Source of the DNA: Parafrankia discariae
GTDB lineage: Bacteria; Actinomycetota; Actinomycetes; Frankiales; Frankiaceae
NCBI RefSeq assembly: GCF_000373365.1
Contig: NZ_KB891241.1
Coordinates: 62,001 to 126,000, forward strand
Length of the DNA stretch: 64,000 bases
Reading direction: 5' to 3'
Under the pieces are notes generated by a model that worked only from the letters and a program-made list of their open reading frames with translations, had not been told where the DNA came from and ran no database searches. Below are positions 1 through 9,372 of this stretch, in pieces. The translations under genes and the position numbers were made by a program. Position 1 is the stretch's first letter. Each line of letters begins with the position of its first letter.

Positions 1-674
1 GCAGCAGCCGGCGGATGAGCGAGGTGATCGCGCAGGCCGCCGGGGTCGGCCCGGAGCGCATCGCGGTGGTCAGCGGCCCGAACCTGGCCCGCGAGATCGC
101 CGTCGAGCATCCCGCGGCCACCGTCGTCGCCAGCGACTGCGCGGCCACGGCGAACGCCGTCCAGGCCGCCTGCTGGACGCCCTACCTGCGGCCCTACACG
201 AACGCGGACGTCCTGGGCTGTGAGCTCGGCGGGGCGGTGAAGAACGTGATCGCGCTCGCCGCCGGGATGCTGGAGGGCATGGGCTTCGGCACCAACAGCC
301 TCGCCTCGCTGATCACCCGCGGCCTGGCCGAGACCGCGCGGCTCGGCACGGCGCTCGGCGCCGACCCGATGACGTTCGCCGGGCTGGCCGGCCTCGGGGA
401 TCTGGTGGCCACCTGCGGATCACCGCTGTCGCGGAACCGGAGCTTCGGCGAGAAGCTCGGCCGCGGCATGACCCTCGACCAGGTGCTCGCCGAGCAGCGC
501 CAGGTGGCCGAGGGGGTGCGCTCCTGCCGGCCGCTGCTGGCGCTGGCCGACGGGCTCGGGGTCTCCATGCCGATCACCCGCCAGGTGGAGCGGGTGCTGT
601 ACGAGGGGCTGCCGCCGCTGGAGGCGGTCAAGGACCTGATGAGCCGCGAGCCCGGCCCGGAGTACCACCTCTGA
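1..674 (+). CDS. gpsA: Glycerol-3-phosphate dehydrogenase [NAD(P)+], 5' end outside window
   Basis: This is the C-terminal two thirds of GpsA, which makes sn-glycerol 3-phosphate from dihydroxyacetone phosphate for phospholipid synthesis in the cytoplasm. The frame is already open at base 3, so the ATG at 15 is internal. Visible family motifs are [12 protein letters not shown] at the end of the nucleotide-binding half, the catalytic-lysine segment [13 protein letters not shown], and the substrate-domain segments LITRGLAE and [12 protein letters not shown]. The C-terminus, ending in GPEYHL, looks complete. A GC-rich inverted repeat follows four bases after the stop. The family assignment is firm; only the missing N-terminal Rossmann portion cannot be checked. 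Confidence 0.95.
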   Translation, partial: SSRRMSEVIAQAAGVGPERIAVVSGPNLAREIAVEHPAATVVASDCAATANAVQAACWTPYLRPYTNADVLGCELGGAVKNVIALAAGMLEGMGFGTNSLASLITRGLAETARLGTALGADPMTFAGLAGLGDLVATCGSPLSRNRSFGEKLGRGMTLDQVLAEQRQVAEGVRSCRPLLALADGLGVSMPITRQVERVLYEGLPPLEAVKDLMSREPGPEYHL

Positions 675-677
675 CGC

Positions 678-698
678 GGCGCCGTCCGCAACGGCGCC
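678..698 (+). terminator. GC-rich hairpin after gpsA
   Basis: Arms GGCGCCGT (678-685) and ACGGCGCC (691-698) are perfect complements around a 5-base loop, just after the gpsA stop. There is no T-tract, as is common for actinobacterial terminators, so a terminator role is inferred from position only. Confidence 0.4.
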
Positions 699-771
699 CG
701 CGCCGGTGTGAGAGCCGGTACTGGCGCCGGCGGCGGAAATCCGGTGGACGTCACGTCATCACGCTGTCACG

Positions 772-1902
772 ATGCGACACATTATGGGGATTTTCGAGGA
801 CGTCCCAACACCCGTGCCGCCGCCGCCCCCGGGGCCCGTGCGCGCTCCGTGGCTGGCCCCGCCGGATCATCAGCTCGGCGGGGTCGTCCCGGTGCCGCCG
901 TCGATCGGGGCGACCGGGGACACCGCTGTCTCCCTCGGTGGCGTCGTCGCCTACCCGAGCGGTGTGGAGATCACGCTGGAGGTCCGGCTGCGGCCGGGGA
1001 CGGCCGGCGGCGTCGACCCGCGGCTGTCCGTCGCCTGGGCGCGGGAGGCGCACCGGATGGTCCGGTTCGGCGTCGTGCTCCCCGGCGGGGCCCGGGCGGT
1101 CGCGGCCGATCCGTCCGTGCCGCTCACGGCCCGTCTCGAGGCCGCCCTGGGCACCGCCGACCCGTCGGACGGCCCGCTGCTGACCGTCGTGGACTCCGCG
1201 GGCTCGGGAGAGGGCTGGGCGGTCCCCGTTCCCTTCCAGCCGTTCCCTTCCCCGCAACCACCGGAGTTCGGATACGGGCCCGGCGCCGCGTACCGAACGC
1301 TCACGGCCCAGTTCGTCGGCGAGCGTCAGGCGCCGGCCGTGCACCGGTTGCGGTACTGGCTGTGGCCGCTGCCGCCGGTCGGGCCGCTCACGCTGGTCGT
1401 CGACTTCCCCGCGCGCGGACTGGCCGAGTCGAGCGTCACCGTGGACGGCTCCGCGCTGCGCGCGGCGGCCGGGCGGGCCGTGCCGCTGTGGCCCGCGGGG
1501 GACGGGCTCGACGCGCCCGACACGCCGGCGGCGGGCGTCCCGGCGGATGTCCCGGCCGAGGCCGAGCGGGTACGGGCGGCCTTCCGGCGCGCCTTCACCG
1601 GCGGGCAGGGCGACGGCCACGCCCTGGGCGCCGTCGAGGGCGGAGCGGGGCTGAGGGAGATCCTGGACCGGGTGCGGGAGCGGTTCCCGCGGCAGATCGC
1701 GGGCGCCCGGGTGCTGGTCGGCGAGCCCGTCTTCACCGATCCCGGGCACGCCCGGGTGCTGTTCGAGGTCCTGGTGCCGACGGCCTCGCTGGGCGGGGTC
1801 GCCGTCGGCGCCGCGGTGCTCGTCGCCGGTGACTGGAAGGTGACCACGCGGACCTACACCGGGGTGCTCGCCCGGTCCGGGATCGGCGTGCCCACCGGCT
1901 GA
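772..1902 (+). CDS. Hypothetical protein (376 aa)
   Basis: I do not recognise the family with confidence. The protein starts with a proline-rich stretch (roughly residues 11-25), followed by a beta-rich region in two halves (about 45-145 and 180-235) and a C-terminal part (about 265-376) ending in VLVAGDWKVTTRTYTGVLA. That ending resembles the last strands and helix of small alpha/beta-cone (NTF2-like or Mtb12-like) domains, but this is only an impression. There is no signal peptide or membrane segment. The start may be the ATG at 772 or the ATG at 784, since neither has a clear ribosome-binding site. It stands alone between gpsA and the kinase gene. Confidence 0.7.
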   Translation: MRHIMGIFEDVPTPVPPPPPGPVRAPWLAPPDHQLGGVVPVPPSIGATGDTAVSLGGVVAYPSGVEITLEVRLRPGTAGGVDPRLSVAWAREAHRMVRFGVVLPGGARAVAADPSVPLTARLEAALGTADPSDGPLLTVVDSAGSGEGWAVPVPFQPFPSPQPPEFGYGPGAAYRTLTAQFVGERQAPAVHRLRYWLWPLPPVGPLTLVVDFPARGLAESSVTVDGSALRAAAGRAVPLWPAGDGLDAPDTPAAGVPADVPAEAERVRAAFRRAFTGGQGDGHALGAVEGGAGLREILDRVRERFPRQIAGARVLVGEPVFTDPGHARVLFEVLVPTASLGGVAVGAAVLVAGDWKVTTRTYTGVLARSGIGVPTG

Positions 1903-1920
1903 CCGGCCCGGCCCGGCCCG

Positions 1921-1982
1921 GTCAGCCGGGTTGTCGACGGGCCGGACGGTCCGGGCCGACCGGCCCGTCGGCCGGGTTGTCG
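1921..1982. repeat. Imperfect 46-bp-spaced direct repeat
   Basis: GTCAGCCGGGTTGTCG at 1921-1936 recurs as GTCGGCCGGGTTGTCG at 1967-1982. It lies in the 246-base gap before the kinase gene. No function is evident. Confidence 0.6.
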
Positions 1983-2148
1983 GGTTGGTCGCCGTTCCGG
2001 TGGTCGGGTGGTCACCGCACGGATGCGACTCCCGCCAGCCGGGCCGGTGTGGCCCGCCCGTAGGATCACGGCTCGTGGCTGGGCTGCTGGGGCTTACGTC
2101 CCTGGTTCGAGGCTTGTCTGGTTCGCCGGTGCCCCGGGCGGTGGGTCG

Positions 2149-4250
2149 ATGACCGAGGCCGACCGGGCGCGCCTTGCCGCCGTCCTGCCGGGCTACTCGC
2201 TCGGTGATCCGGTGGGGGAGGGGGCGTCCGGCCTGGTGCTGGCCGGGTGGCACCGCGACATGCAGCGGGACGTCGCGGTCAAGGTGATGACGCGCGGCTA
2301 CGGCCGGGCGGATGACGGGTTCGCCGCCGAGGCGCGCATCGTCGCCGGCTTCGACCACCCGCACGTCATCCGCGTCTACGACTACGTCGAGCGGGACGGG
2401 CTGCGCGTCCTGGTCATGGAGATGCTCGCCGGCGGCACGCTGACCCGGCGCCGCGCCGGGATGAGCCCGCCGGCGGCCTGCGCGGCCGGTCTCGCGGTGG
2501 CCTCGGCGCTGGCCTACGTGCACGACCGCGGCGTGCTGCACCGCGACATCAAGCCCGACAACATCCTGTTCGACGCCTCCGGGCAGCTCAAGGTGGCCGA
2601 CTTCGGGATCGCGAAGATCGTCGACAGGGGAACCCGGGCGCGAGCACGGTGATCGGAACCCCCCGCTACATGGCGCCCGAGCAGCTCGCGGGCGGTCGGC
2701 TGCTGCCCGCCAGCGACCTCTACTCCCTGGGAGTCGTGCTCTACGAGCTGCTGTCCGGCGCGGAGGCGTTCGGCCCGCCGACGTTAGACCCGCCGACGTT
2801 CGGCCGGCCGGTCGGCGGGTTCGGCCCACGGCAGGTCGCGACGCCGGTGGCGGACATCGCCGGCCCGGTCGCGGCGGTCGTCGCGAGCACGCTGGCCCGT
2901 GACCCGCAGGCGCGCCCGGAATCGGCGAAGGCGTTCGCGTTCGCCCTGGCCCGGGCCGCCGCGACCGCGTACGGACCGGACTGGCTGGACCGCTGCGGCC
3001 TGCCGCTGCACCTCGACGCGGACGTCCGCGCCGAGGCCACCCGCCGGGCGCCGACCGGTGCCGGGCCACGGCCCTGGCCCCCGGCCCCGGTACGGCCGGC
3101 ACCGGCCCACGCCTCCTTACAGACCCACGCGCCGGTACCGGCACCCGCCCCGACACCCGTCGCGGGCGCGGCCCCGGCCGTGGCCGCCGCGCCGACCCTG
3201 AGCCCGGCGGCCCCGGCCCCGGTGGTCGGTAACCCGACCGCGCGGGGCTCGGGCGGGCGTCCGGGAGGCCGTTTCGGCCTCGGCTGGCGGGCGGCGCCGC
3301 GCCCGGCCGGGCCGCCGCTGGTGGGCCACGACGGCTGGGTCCTGTCGGCGGACTTCTCCCCGGACGGGACGATCATGGCCACCAGCGCCAGGGACGGCGC
3401 GGTGCTGCTGTGGGACCTCACCGAGCCGGCCGCTCCCCGGTCGATCGGGCGTCTGCCGGACGGCCCGGACGACGGGGTGACGTCGGTCGTGTTCTCGCCC
3501 GACGGACGTACCCTCGCCGGCACCAGCTGGGACGGATCGCTGCGGCTGTGGGACGTCACCCGGCCCGACGCCGCCCAGCTGCTGGGCGCGCCGCTGCCGG
3601 CTCACGCGGGGCCCGCGCGTTCGGCGGCGTTCGCCACCGACGGCCGGATGCTCGCCACCGGAAGCGACGACCGGTCGGTCCGGCTGTGGGACATGACCGA
3701 GCGCGGCGCGCCCCGCCCGCTCGGTGGGCCGGTGACCGGTGCGACCTCGTTCGTGACCTCGGTGGCCTTCGCCCCGGATGACCACCTGCTGGTCGCCGCC
3801 GGCTACGACCGGCAGGTGCTGCTCTGGGACGTCACGAACCGGCGTGCGCCGCGCCGGCTGGCGCGTACCGTCGCGGGGCCCACGTCCGCGCTCGTGGCCG
3901 CCTTCGCGCCGGACGGGCGGACCCTCGCGACCGGCGGTGTCGACGGTGTGATCCGGCTGTGGGACGTCACCGTCCCGGACCGCCCGACCATGCTGGGCCG
4001 TCCGCTGACGGGGCACGAGAACCGGGTCTGGTCGCTCGCTTTCGCCCCCGACGGCCGCACCCTGGCCAGCGGCGGCTTCGACAACCTGGTGCGGTTGTGG
4101 GACACAGCCGACCGGACCCGCCCGCGGCAGCGTGGCCGGCCGCTGGTCGGCCACGCTGACTGGGTGATGTCGGTTCGGTTCGCCCCGCGGGGCCGGATCC
4201 TGGTCAGCACGGGCAAGGACCAGACCGTCCGGTTGTGGTCCCTGCCGTGA
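2149..4250 (+). pseudogene. Ser/Thr protein kinase with C-terminal WD40 propeller, broken by a one-base frameshift
   Basis: From the ATG at 2149 the kinase domain shows the glycine loop GEGASG, the lysine in VAVKVM, catalytic HRDIKPDN (about residue 131) and DFGIAK (about 151). The frame then stops at 2650-2652. The domain continues one frame away as [12 protein letters not shown], which runs to 4250. Adding one G to the GGGG run at 2627-2630 joins both parts as [20 protein letters not shown] and gives about 700 residues. The second part carries the C-lobe, an Ala/Pro-rich linker (about 280-390) and seven WD40 repeats, each ending in a form of LRLWD, enough for one propeller. Such proteins are usually cytoplasmic signalling kinases with a protein-interaction module. 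Whether the break is genuine, recoded or a sequencing error cannot be decided here. Confidence 0.85.
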
Positions 4251-4265
4251 CCCGGCCGCCGGCCC

Positions 4266-4304
4266 GGTAGGCCCGGTAGGCGCGGTCAGCCAGCCGGGCC
4301 TACC
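4266..4304. terminator. Bidirectional terminator-like hairpin between kinase and murA
   Basis: GGTAGGCCCGG (4266-4276) and CCGGGCCTACC (4294-4304) form a perfect 11-bp stem with a 17-base loop. It lies exactly between two convergent genes, which supports a two-way terminator. There is no T-tract. Confidence 0.55.
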
Positions 4305-4308
4305 AGGC

Positions 4309-5691
4309 TCAGGCGGTGGCGCGGCTCCCCGTGGGCGGGACGTCCGCGGGCACGGTCTCGATCAGCGCGCCGATCGAGCGGAGCTTGCCCACCGGGTCCT
4401 CGTAGCCGCGCTCCAGGAACCGGGTGCCACTGATCAGGCTGGACCCGTCGGCGACCAGGGCCGCCATCACGTAGGCGAACCCGGCGCGCAGGTCGGGGAT
4501 CTCCAGATCGGTGCCGCGCAGCCGGGTGGGGCCGCTGACGACCGCGGAGTGCTCGAAGTCCCGGGACGCGAACCGGCAGGCCTTCCCGCCCAGGCAGAAC
4601 GTCGACAGGGCGATGTCCGCGCCCATCTCGTTGAGCTGGCTGGTGTAGCCGAACCGGTCCTCGTAGATCGTCTCGTGGATCACCGAGGCGCCCTTGGCCT
4701 GGGTCAGCAGCACGGCCAGCGGCTGCTGCCAGTCGGTCATGTACCCGGGGTGGACGTCGGTCTGCACGTGCGTCGCGGTGAGCTCGCGGGCCCGGTGGAA
4801 GGTGAGCCCGTGCGGGCTGACCTGGAACTCCCCGCCGAGCCGGCGCAGATGGTTCAGGAAGGTCGCCACGTGCTCCTGACGGGCCCCGACGACGTCCACC
4901 CGGCCGTTGGTCGCGACGGCCGCCGCGGCGAACGAGGCGACCTCGATCCGGTCGGGGATCGCCTCGTGCGTCGCCCCGCGCAGCGCCTCGACGCCCTGCA
5001 CGACGATCGTGCGGTCGACCTCGACGTCGACCAGCGCGCCCATCTGCTGCAGGAAGAGGATCAGGTCGATGATCTCGGGCTCCACCGCCGCGTTCGAGAT
5101 CACCGTGGTGCCCTTGGCCCGCACGGCGGCCAGCAGCAGGTTCTCGGTGGCCCCGACGCTCGGGAACGGCAGCGTCACGTGCGCCCCGTGCAGGCCGAGG
5201 GTCTTGACCTCGACCGAGCGGAGCTGCTCGGTGATCTCCGCGCCCATCGCGCGCAGCCCGCGCAGATGGAAGTCGACCGGCCGCTTGCCGATCCGGCAGC
5301 CGCCGGGCAGCGGGACGACGGCCTCGCCCACCCGGTGCAGCAGCGGGCCCATCATCAGGATGGGGATGCGGTTGACCCCGGAGTAGGCCTCGGCGAGCGA
5401 GGCGTCGACGATGCGCGGGGTCGTGACCCGCACCGTGTGCGAGTCGAGCCACTCGACCTGGGTTCCCAGCTCGGCGAGCATGCCGAGGACGACGTCCACC
5501 TCGACGATGCGCGGCACCCGGCTCAGCGTGCAGGGCTCGGGGGTCAGCAGGGTGGCGACGAGCAGTTTGGTGACCGAGTTCTTGGCGCCGGAGACCTCGA
5601 CGGACCCGGTGAGCGGCGCACCGCCGACGATCCTGTACCAGTGGCGGTCCGAACCCGCGGGTGTGGTCGTACCGGAACTGGGTTCCCTCAC
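4309..5691 (-). CDS. murA: UDP-N-acetylglucosamine 1-carboxyvinyltransferase (MurA type)
   Basis: MurA adds enolpyruvate from PEP to UDP-GlcNAc, the first committed step of peptidoglycan synthesis. The 460-residue protein has the family's two-lobed fold motifs: SGAKNSVTKLL (about residues 34-44), the loop PGGCRIGKRPVDFHLRG containing the reactive cysteine (Cys132, the counterpart of E. coli Cys115), and a C-terminal FGYTSQLNEMGADI segment. Retention of the cysteine predicts fosfomycin sensitivity, by family knowledge. The GTG start (5689-5691) is supported by GGAGG about 8 bases upstream on the minus strand. The N-terminal 15 residues are an unconserved tail. Two copies of a 24-bp tandem repeat lie just upstream. 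Confidence 0.93.
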   Translation of the reverse strand: MREPSSGTTTPAGSDRHWYRIVGGAPLTGSVEVSGAKNSVTKLLVATLLTPEPCTLSRVPRIVEVDVVLGMLAELGTQVEWLDSHTVRVTTPRIVDASLAEAYSGVNRIPILMMGPLLHRVGEAVVPLPGGCRIGKRPVDFHLRGLRAMGAEITEQLRSVEVKTLGLHGAHVTLPFPSVGATENLLLAAVRAKGTTVISNAAVEPEIIDLILFLQQMGALVDVEVDRTIVVQGVEALRGATHEAIPDRIEVASFAAAAVATNGRVDVVGARQEHVATFLNHLRRLGGEFQVSPHGLTFHRARELTATHVQTDVHPGYMTDWQQPLAVLLTQAKGASVIHETIYEDRFGYTSQLNEMGADIALSTFCLGGKACRFASRDFEHSAVVSGPTRLRGTDLEIPDLRAGFAYVMAALVADGSSLISGTRFLERGYEDPVGKLRSIGALIETVPADVPPTGSRATA

Positions 5692-5707
5692 GGGCTGCCT
5701 CCACGGC

Positions 5708-5755
5708 GATGAGTCGGATGCGCCAGGGTTTGACGAGTCGGATGCGCCAGGGTTT
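5708..5755. repeat. 24-bp tandem duplication in the murA leader
   Basis: Two adjacent 24-base units (5708-5731 and 5732-5755) differ at one base. Each contains GAGTCGGATGCGCCAGGGTT. They lie 17-64 bases upstream of the murA start on the minus strand, where a promoter or 5' leader is expected. Confidence 0.9.
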
Positions 5756-5835
5756 TCGGTGTGTCGGCCGCTGGCTGAAACCGGGGAGATTCAATCAGAC
5801 CGGGTGATCGGCGCCACGGGGCGCGTCCGGCCGCG

Positions 5836-6666
<831 letters not shown>

Positions 6667-6828
6667 GGCGTGTGGATCCTCACAGTGAGGTCTGGAGCGG
6701 GCCTGGCGGGCCTAAAACGGCCGAGTTCACCGGCGGCGGGGCGAGGTTCCTCCGTGCCAGTCGGGCGATCAGAGCAAATTCCTCGCCGCGGACCCTCTCA
6801 TCCGGCCCGTTTGCCTGTTACCTTCTGT

Positions 6829-6853
6829 CAGCCCGTGTCTGCTCGACGGGCTG
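6829..6853. promoter_or_regulatory. Inverted repeat upstream of the Lrp-type domain gene
   Basis: CAGCCCGT (6829-6836) and ACGGGCTG (6846-6853) form a perfect 8-bp inverted repeat with a 9-base loop, ending 24 bases before the GTG at 6878. It could be an operator or a leader hairpin. The role is unproven. Confidence 0.35.
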
Positions 6854-6877
6854 TCGACGTCCGACGAGGGAGCGTCT

Positions 6878-7111
6878 GTGGTCCACGCCTATATCCTTAT
6901 CCAGACCGAGGTCGGCAAGTCGGCATCGGTGGCCAAGGAGATCGAGCAGATCCCGGGGGTCACCCAGGCCGAGGATGTGACCGGTCCCTATGACGTCATT
7001 GTGCGCGCGCAGGCGGCCAGCGTCGATGACCTGGGAAAACTCGTGATGTCACGGGTCCAGTCGGTCGACGGCATCACTCGTACCCTGACATGCCCCGTCG
7101 TCCACTTCTGA
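6878..7111 (+). CDS. Stand-alone Lrp/AsnC ligand-binding (RAM) domain protein
   Basis: This 77-residue protein is a single ACT-like RAM domain without the DNA-binding helix-turn-helix of full Lrp/AsnC regulators. It opens with VHAYILIQTEVGK, continues with IPGVTQAEDVTGPYDVIV (the usual effector-contact region) and ends with ITRTLTCPVVHF. Such short proteins form ring-like oligomers and are widespread in Actinobacteria; binding of amino acids or other small effectors is known for the family, but the ligand here is unknown. The GTG start has a good GAGGGAG site (6866-6872). The downstream DUF3515 gene overlaps its last 22 bases, so the two are probably co-translated. Confidence 0.9.
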   Translation: MVHAYILIQTEVGKSASVAKEIEQIPGVTQAEDVTGPYDVIVRAQAASVDDLGKLVMSRVQSVDGITRTLTCPVVHF

Positions 7112-7635
7112 CTCGGTGGGCCCCGTCCGCCGGCTCGTGCCCCAGGGCGCGGGCCGCGCGGCGGGTCCGGCTTCTCCCGTTCTGCCTCGCCGGCCTGGCG
7201 GGTCTGGCGGCCGGGCCGCTCACCGCGTGTGGTGGGCCCGGGCCGGTGGCGATCACCGGCGCGCCCACCCCGGCCGGTGCGGACCGGACGTCCTGCGAGG
7301 CGCTGACCGCCGCCCTGCCCGACTCGCTGGGTGACGGCCTCGACCGCCGTAAGGTGGAGCCCCCGGCTCCCACCGCGGCGGCCTTCGGCTCCGATCCGGT
7401 CGTTCTCACCTGTGGCGCCTCCGGCGTCGCGGCGACCTACCGACCCGACTCGATCCTCTCCGAGGTCGACGAGGTCGCCTGGTTCACCGAGGACGTCGGT
7501 TCCCAGGTCCGCTACTCCACCCCGACCAGGACCCCCCAGGTCGTTCTCACCCTGCCGGCGGACCGGCAGGCCTTCGAGGTACTGGTCGCGCTGGCCCCGG
7601 CGGTTCGCGAGCACACCAGATCCACGACTGCCTGA
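7090..7635 (+). CDS. DUF3515-family lipoprotein
   Basis: This 181-residue secreted protein has an arginine-rich n-region, a hydrophobic core (LPFCLAGLAGLAAG) and a lipobox ending LTAC at about residue 47, so it should be a lipid-anchored protein on the outer face of the membrane. The mature part carries two conserved-looking cysteines (TSCEAL and LTCGAS) and matches the DUF3515 pattern known from Actinobacteria, where the gene commonly neighbours ddl. Its function is unknown. The ATG at 7090 overlaps the end of the RAM-domain gene. Shorter starts are possible because the n-region is long. It converges on ddl across a hairpin that spans both stop codons. Confidence 0.8.
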   Translation: MPRRPLLTRWAPSAGSCPRARAARRVRLLPFCLAGLAGLAAGPLTACGGPGPVAITGAPTPAGADRTSCEALTAALPDSLGDGLDRRKVEPPAPTAAAFGSDPVVLTCGASGVAATYRPDSILSEVDEVAWFTEDVGSQVRYSTPTRTPQVVLTLPADRQAFEVLVALAPAVREHTRSTTA

Positions 7636-7694
7636 CGCCCGGCCCCGGAGCCGGTGTCCGCCGGGGTCGGTGTTCTTCGTCGGGGTCGGGCGTC
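7634..7694. terminator. Bidirectional hairpin spanning the stops of DUF3515 gene and ddl
   Basis: GACGCCCGGCCCCG (7634-7647) pairs with CGGGGTCGGGCGTC (7681-7694) over 14 positions with one G-T pair; the loop is 33 bases. It covers both convergent stop codons, which suits a two-way terminator. Confidence 0.5.
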
Positions 7695-8796
7695 AGCGAA
7701 GGCCCGCGCCGTCGCGCAGGGCGAGCTGGACGAGCTGGTCCACCAGGGCCGCGTAGTCGAGCCCGGAGGCCGCCCACATCCGCGGGTACATCGACATCGG
7801 GGTGAACCCGGGCATCGTGTTGACCTCGTTGAGGACGATCTCGCCTGACGGCGTGACGAACATGTCGACCCGTGCCAGTCCGGCGCAGTCCAACGCCTCG
7901 AACGCGGCGACCGCGGTCGCGCGGACCCGCTCGGTCAGTGCGTCCGGCAGGCGCGCGGGCACGTCGAAGACGGCCCCGTTCGAGAGGTACTTCGCCTCGA
8001 AGTCGTAGAAGCCGGCCGACGAGGTGATGGTGACCTCGGCCGGCACGCTCGCCCGGGGGCCGGAGCCGTCGAGGCTGTCGAGCACGCCGCACTCGATCTC
8101 GCGGCCGACGACCGCCGCCTCCACGAGTGTCTTCGGGTCGCTGGCCCGGGCCGTCTTCAGTGCCGTGTCGAGGTCGGCCCAGGCGTCCACCCGGCTGATG
8201 CCGATGCTGGAGCCGCCGCGGGCGGGCTTGACGAAGACGGGCAGCCCGAGCCGCTCGCGGTCCTGCTCCGACAGCGTCTGGCCGGGCCGCAGGACGGCGT
8301 ACGGGCCGACGGGCAGCCCGGCGGCGGCGAGCATGCTCTTCATGTGCTGCTTGTCCATGGCCGCGGCGCTGGCGAACACTCCGGAGCCCACGTAGGGCAG
8401 CCCGGCCATCTCAAGCAGGCCCTGGATCGTGCCGTCCTCACCGAACGGCCCGTGCAGCAACGGGAAGACCACGTCGACGGGGCCCAGATCACGCGGCGCC
8501 GCGGACGGGTCGCGCGCCACCACAGGTGTCGCGGACGGGCTCGGGGGCAGCGCGACCGCCAGGCCGGCCGACGTGTCGACCACAGGGAGATCCGTGCCCA
8601 CCGGCGCGAGCGCCGGACTGTCGTCGGGCAGTACCGCCCAGCGGCCCTCGGTGTCGATGCCGACCGGGATCACGTCGTAACGGGACCGGTCGAGTGCCCG
8701 CAGCACCCCGCCGGCGGACACGCACGAGATCGAATGCTCCGTGCTACGGCCGCCGAACAGAAGGACGAGCCGAACCCTGCGCCTGGAGGCTCCCAT
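7693..8796 (-). CDS. ddl: D-alanine--D-alanine ligase
   Basis: Ddl joins two D-alanines using ATP, providing the terminal dipeptide of the peptidoglycan stem. The 367-residue protein has the N-terminal VLLFGGRSTEHSISCVSA, the Ddl segment HGPFGEDGTIQGLLEM, the ATP-grasp segment VFVKPARGGSSIGIS near residue 190, and the C-terminal metal-binding VLNEVNTMPGFTPMS. Length and motif order are normal for the family. It lies on the minus strand, convergent with the DUF3515 gene and in the same direction as rpmB upstream. Its presence between these genes matches actinobacterial synteny. Confidence 0.96.
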   Translation of the reverse strand: MGASRRRVRLVLLFGGRSTEHSISCVSAGGVLRALDRSRYDVIPVGIDTEGRWAVLPDDSPALAPVGTDLPVVDTSAGLAVALPPSPSATPVVARDPSAAPRDLGPVDVVFPLLHGPFGEDGTIQGLLEMAGLPYVGSGVFASAAAMDKQHMKSMLAAAGLPVGPYAVLRPGQTLSEQDRERLGLPVFVKPARGGSSIGISRVDAWADLDTALKTARASDPKTLVEAAVVGREIECGVLDSLDGSGPRASVPAEVTITSSAGFYDFEAKYLSNGAVFDVPARLPDALTERVRATAVAAFEALDCAGLARVDMFVTPSGEIVLNEVNTMPGFTPMSMYPRMWAASGLDYAALVDQLVQLALRDGAGLR

Positions 8797-8991
8797 GCCG
8801 GGACAGTAGCCGATGCCACCGGAGCCCGGGCCGTAGCCCTCCGGGGGGCCTTCCGGGCGTCCTCGCGAGCCGCCGCGGCGCGCCCGTCAAGGCTGCCGCG
8901 GCCCGTCGATCGAGGCCGAGATGGTGCCTGATCGAGGCCGCGGCGATGCCGTCGGTCGAGCGGCAGCGGGGGGTCGTGGGCGTCGGCCGGG

Positions 8992-9180
8992 TCAGCCGCG
9001 GGTGACCTTGCCCGCCTTCAGGCACGAGGTGCAGACGTTGAGTCGCTTGGGCGTACGACCGACCACCGCCCGGACGGTCTGGATGTTGGGGTTCCAGCGA
9101 CGGCGGGTGCGCCGGTGGGAGTGGGAGACCGACATGCCGAAGCCCGGCCCCTTGCCGCAGACGTCACACACCGAAGACAC
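8992..9180 (-). CDS. rpmB: 50S ribosomal protein L28
   Basis: L28 is a small protein of the large ribosomal subunit. The 62-residue sequence begins [20 protein letters not shown] and contains [13 protein letters not shown] and [14 protein letters not shown]. The two CxxC pairs make this the zinc-binding form; in many actinomycetes a cysteine-free paralogue replaces it under zinc limitation, but none is in this window. It is divergent from recG, with 192 bases between them. Confidence 0.97.
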   Translation of the reverse strand: MSSVCDVCGKGPGFGMSVSHSHRRTRRRWNPNIQTVRAVVGRTPKRLNVCTSCLKAGKVTRG

Positions 9181-9372
9181 GAGAACACTCCGTCAATCGC
9201 GATGGCCGGGAACTGCCGGCCGCTCTAGCCTGTAGTCGACTGCGAGGCTACCCCAGCCGCGGCGATCGAGGTCGCCGCGGCTGTCCTGAGTTCGCGCACC
9301 GCCGGGAGCGTCCCGCCGCAGGAGCGAGCTGGCTGGTGGAAGTGGCCGGCCACCGAGAGTGTCGGTGGTCCG

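Noticed and set aside
2622-2652. Programmed -1 frameshift in the kinase
   Set aside because: The local bases (GAC AGG GGA ACC) do not form a standard slippery heptamer and no downstream pseudoknot is evident.
2649-4250. Treating the WD40 part as an independent gene with a GTG start
   Set aside because: It begins in the middle of a kinase activation segment ([11 protein letters not shown]) and has no ribosome-binding site of its own, so a frame break is the better reading.
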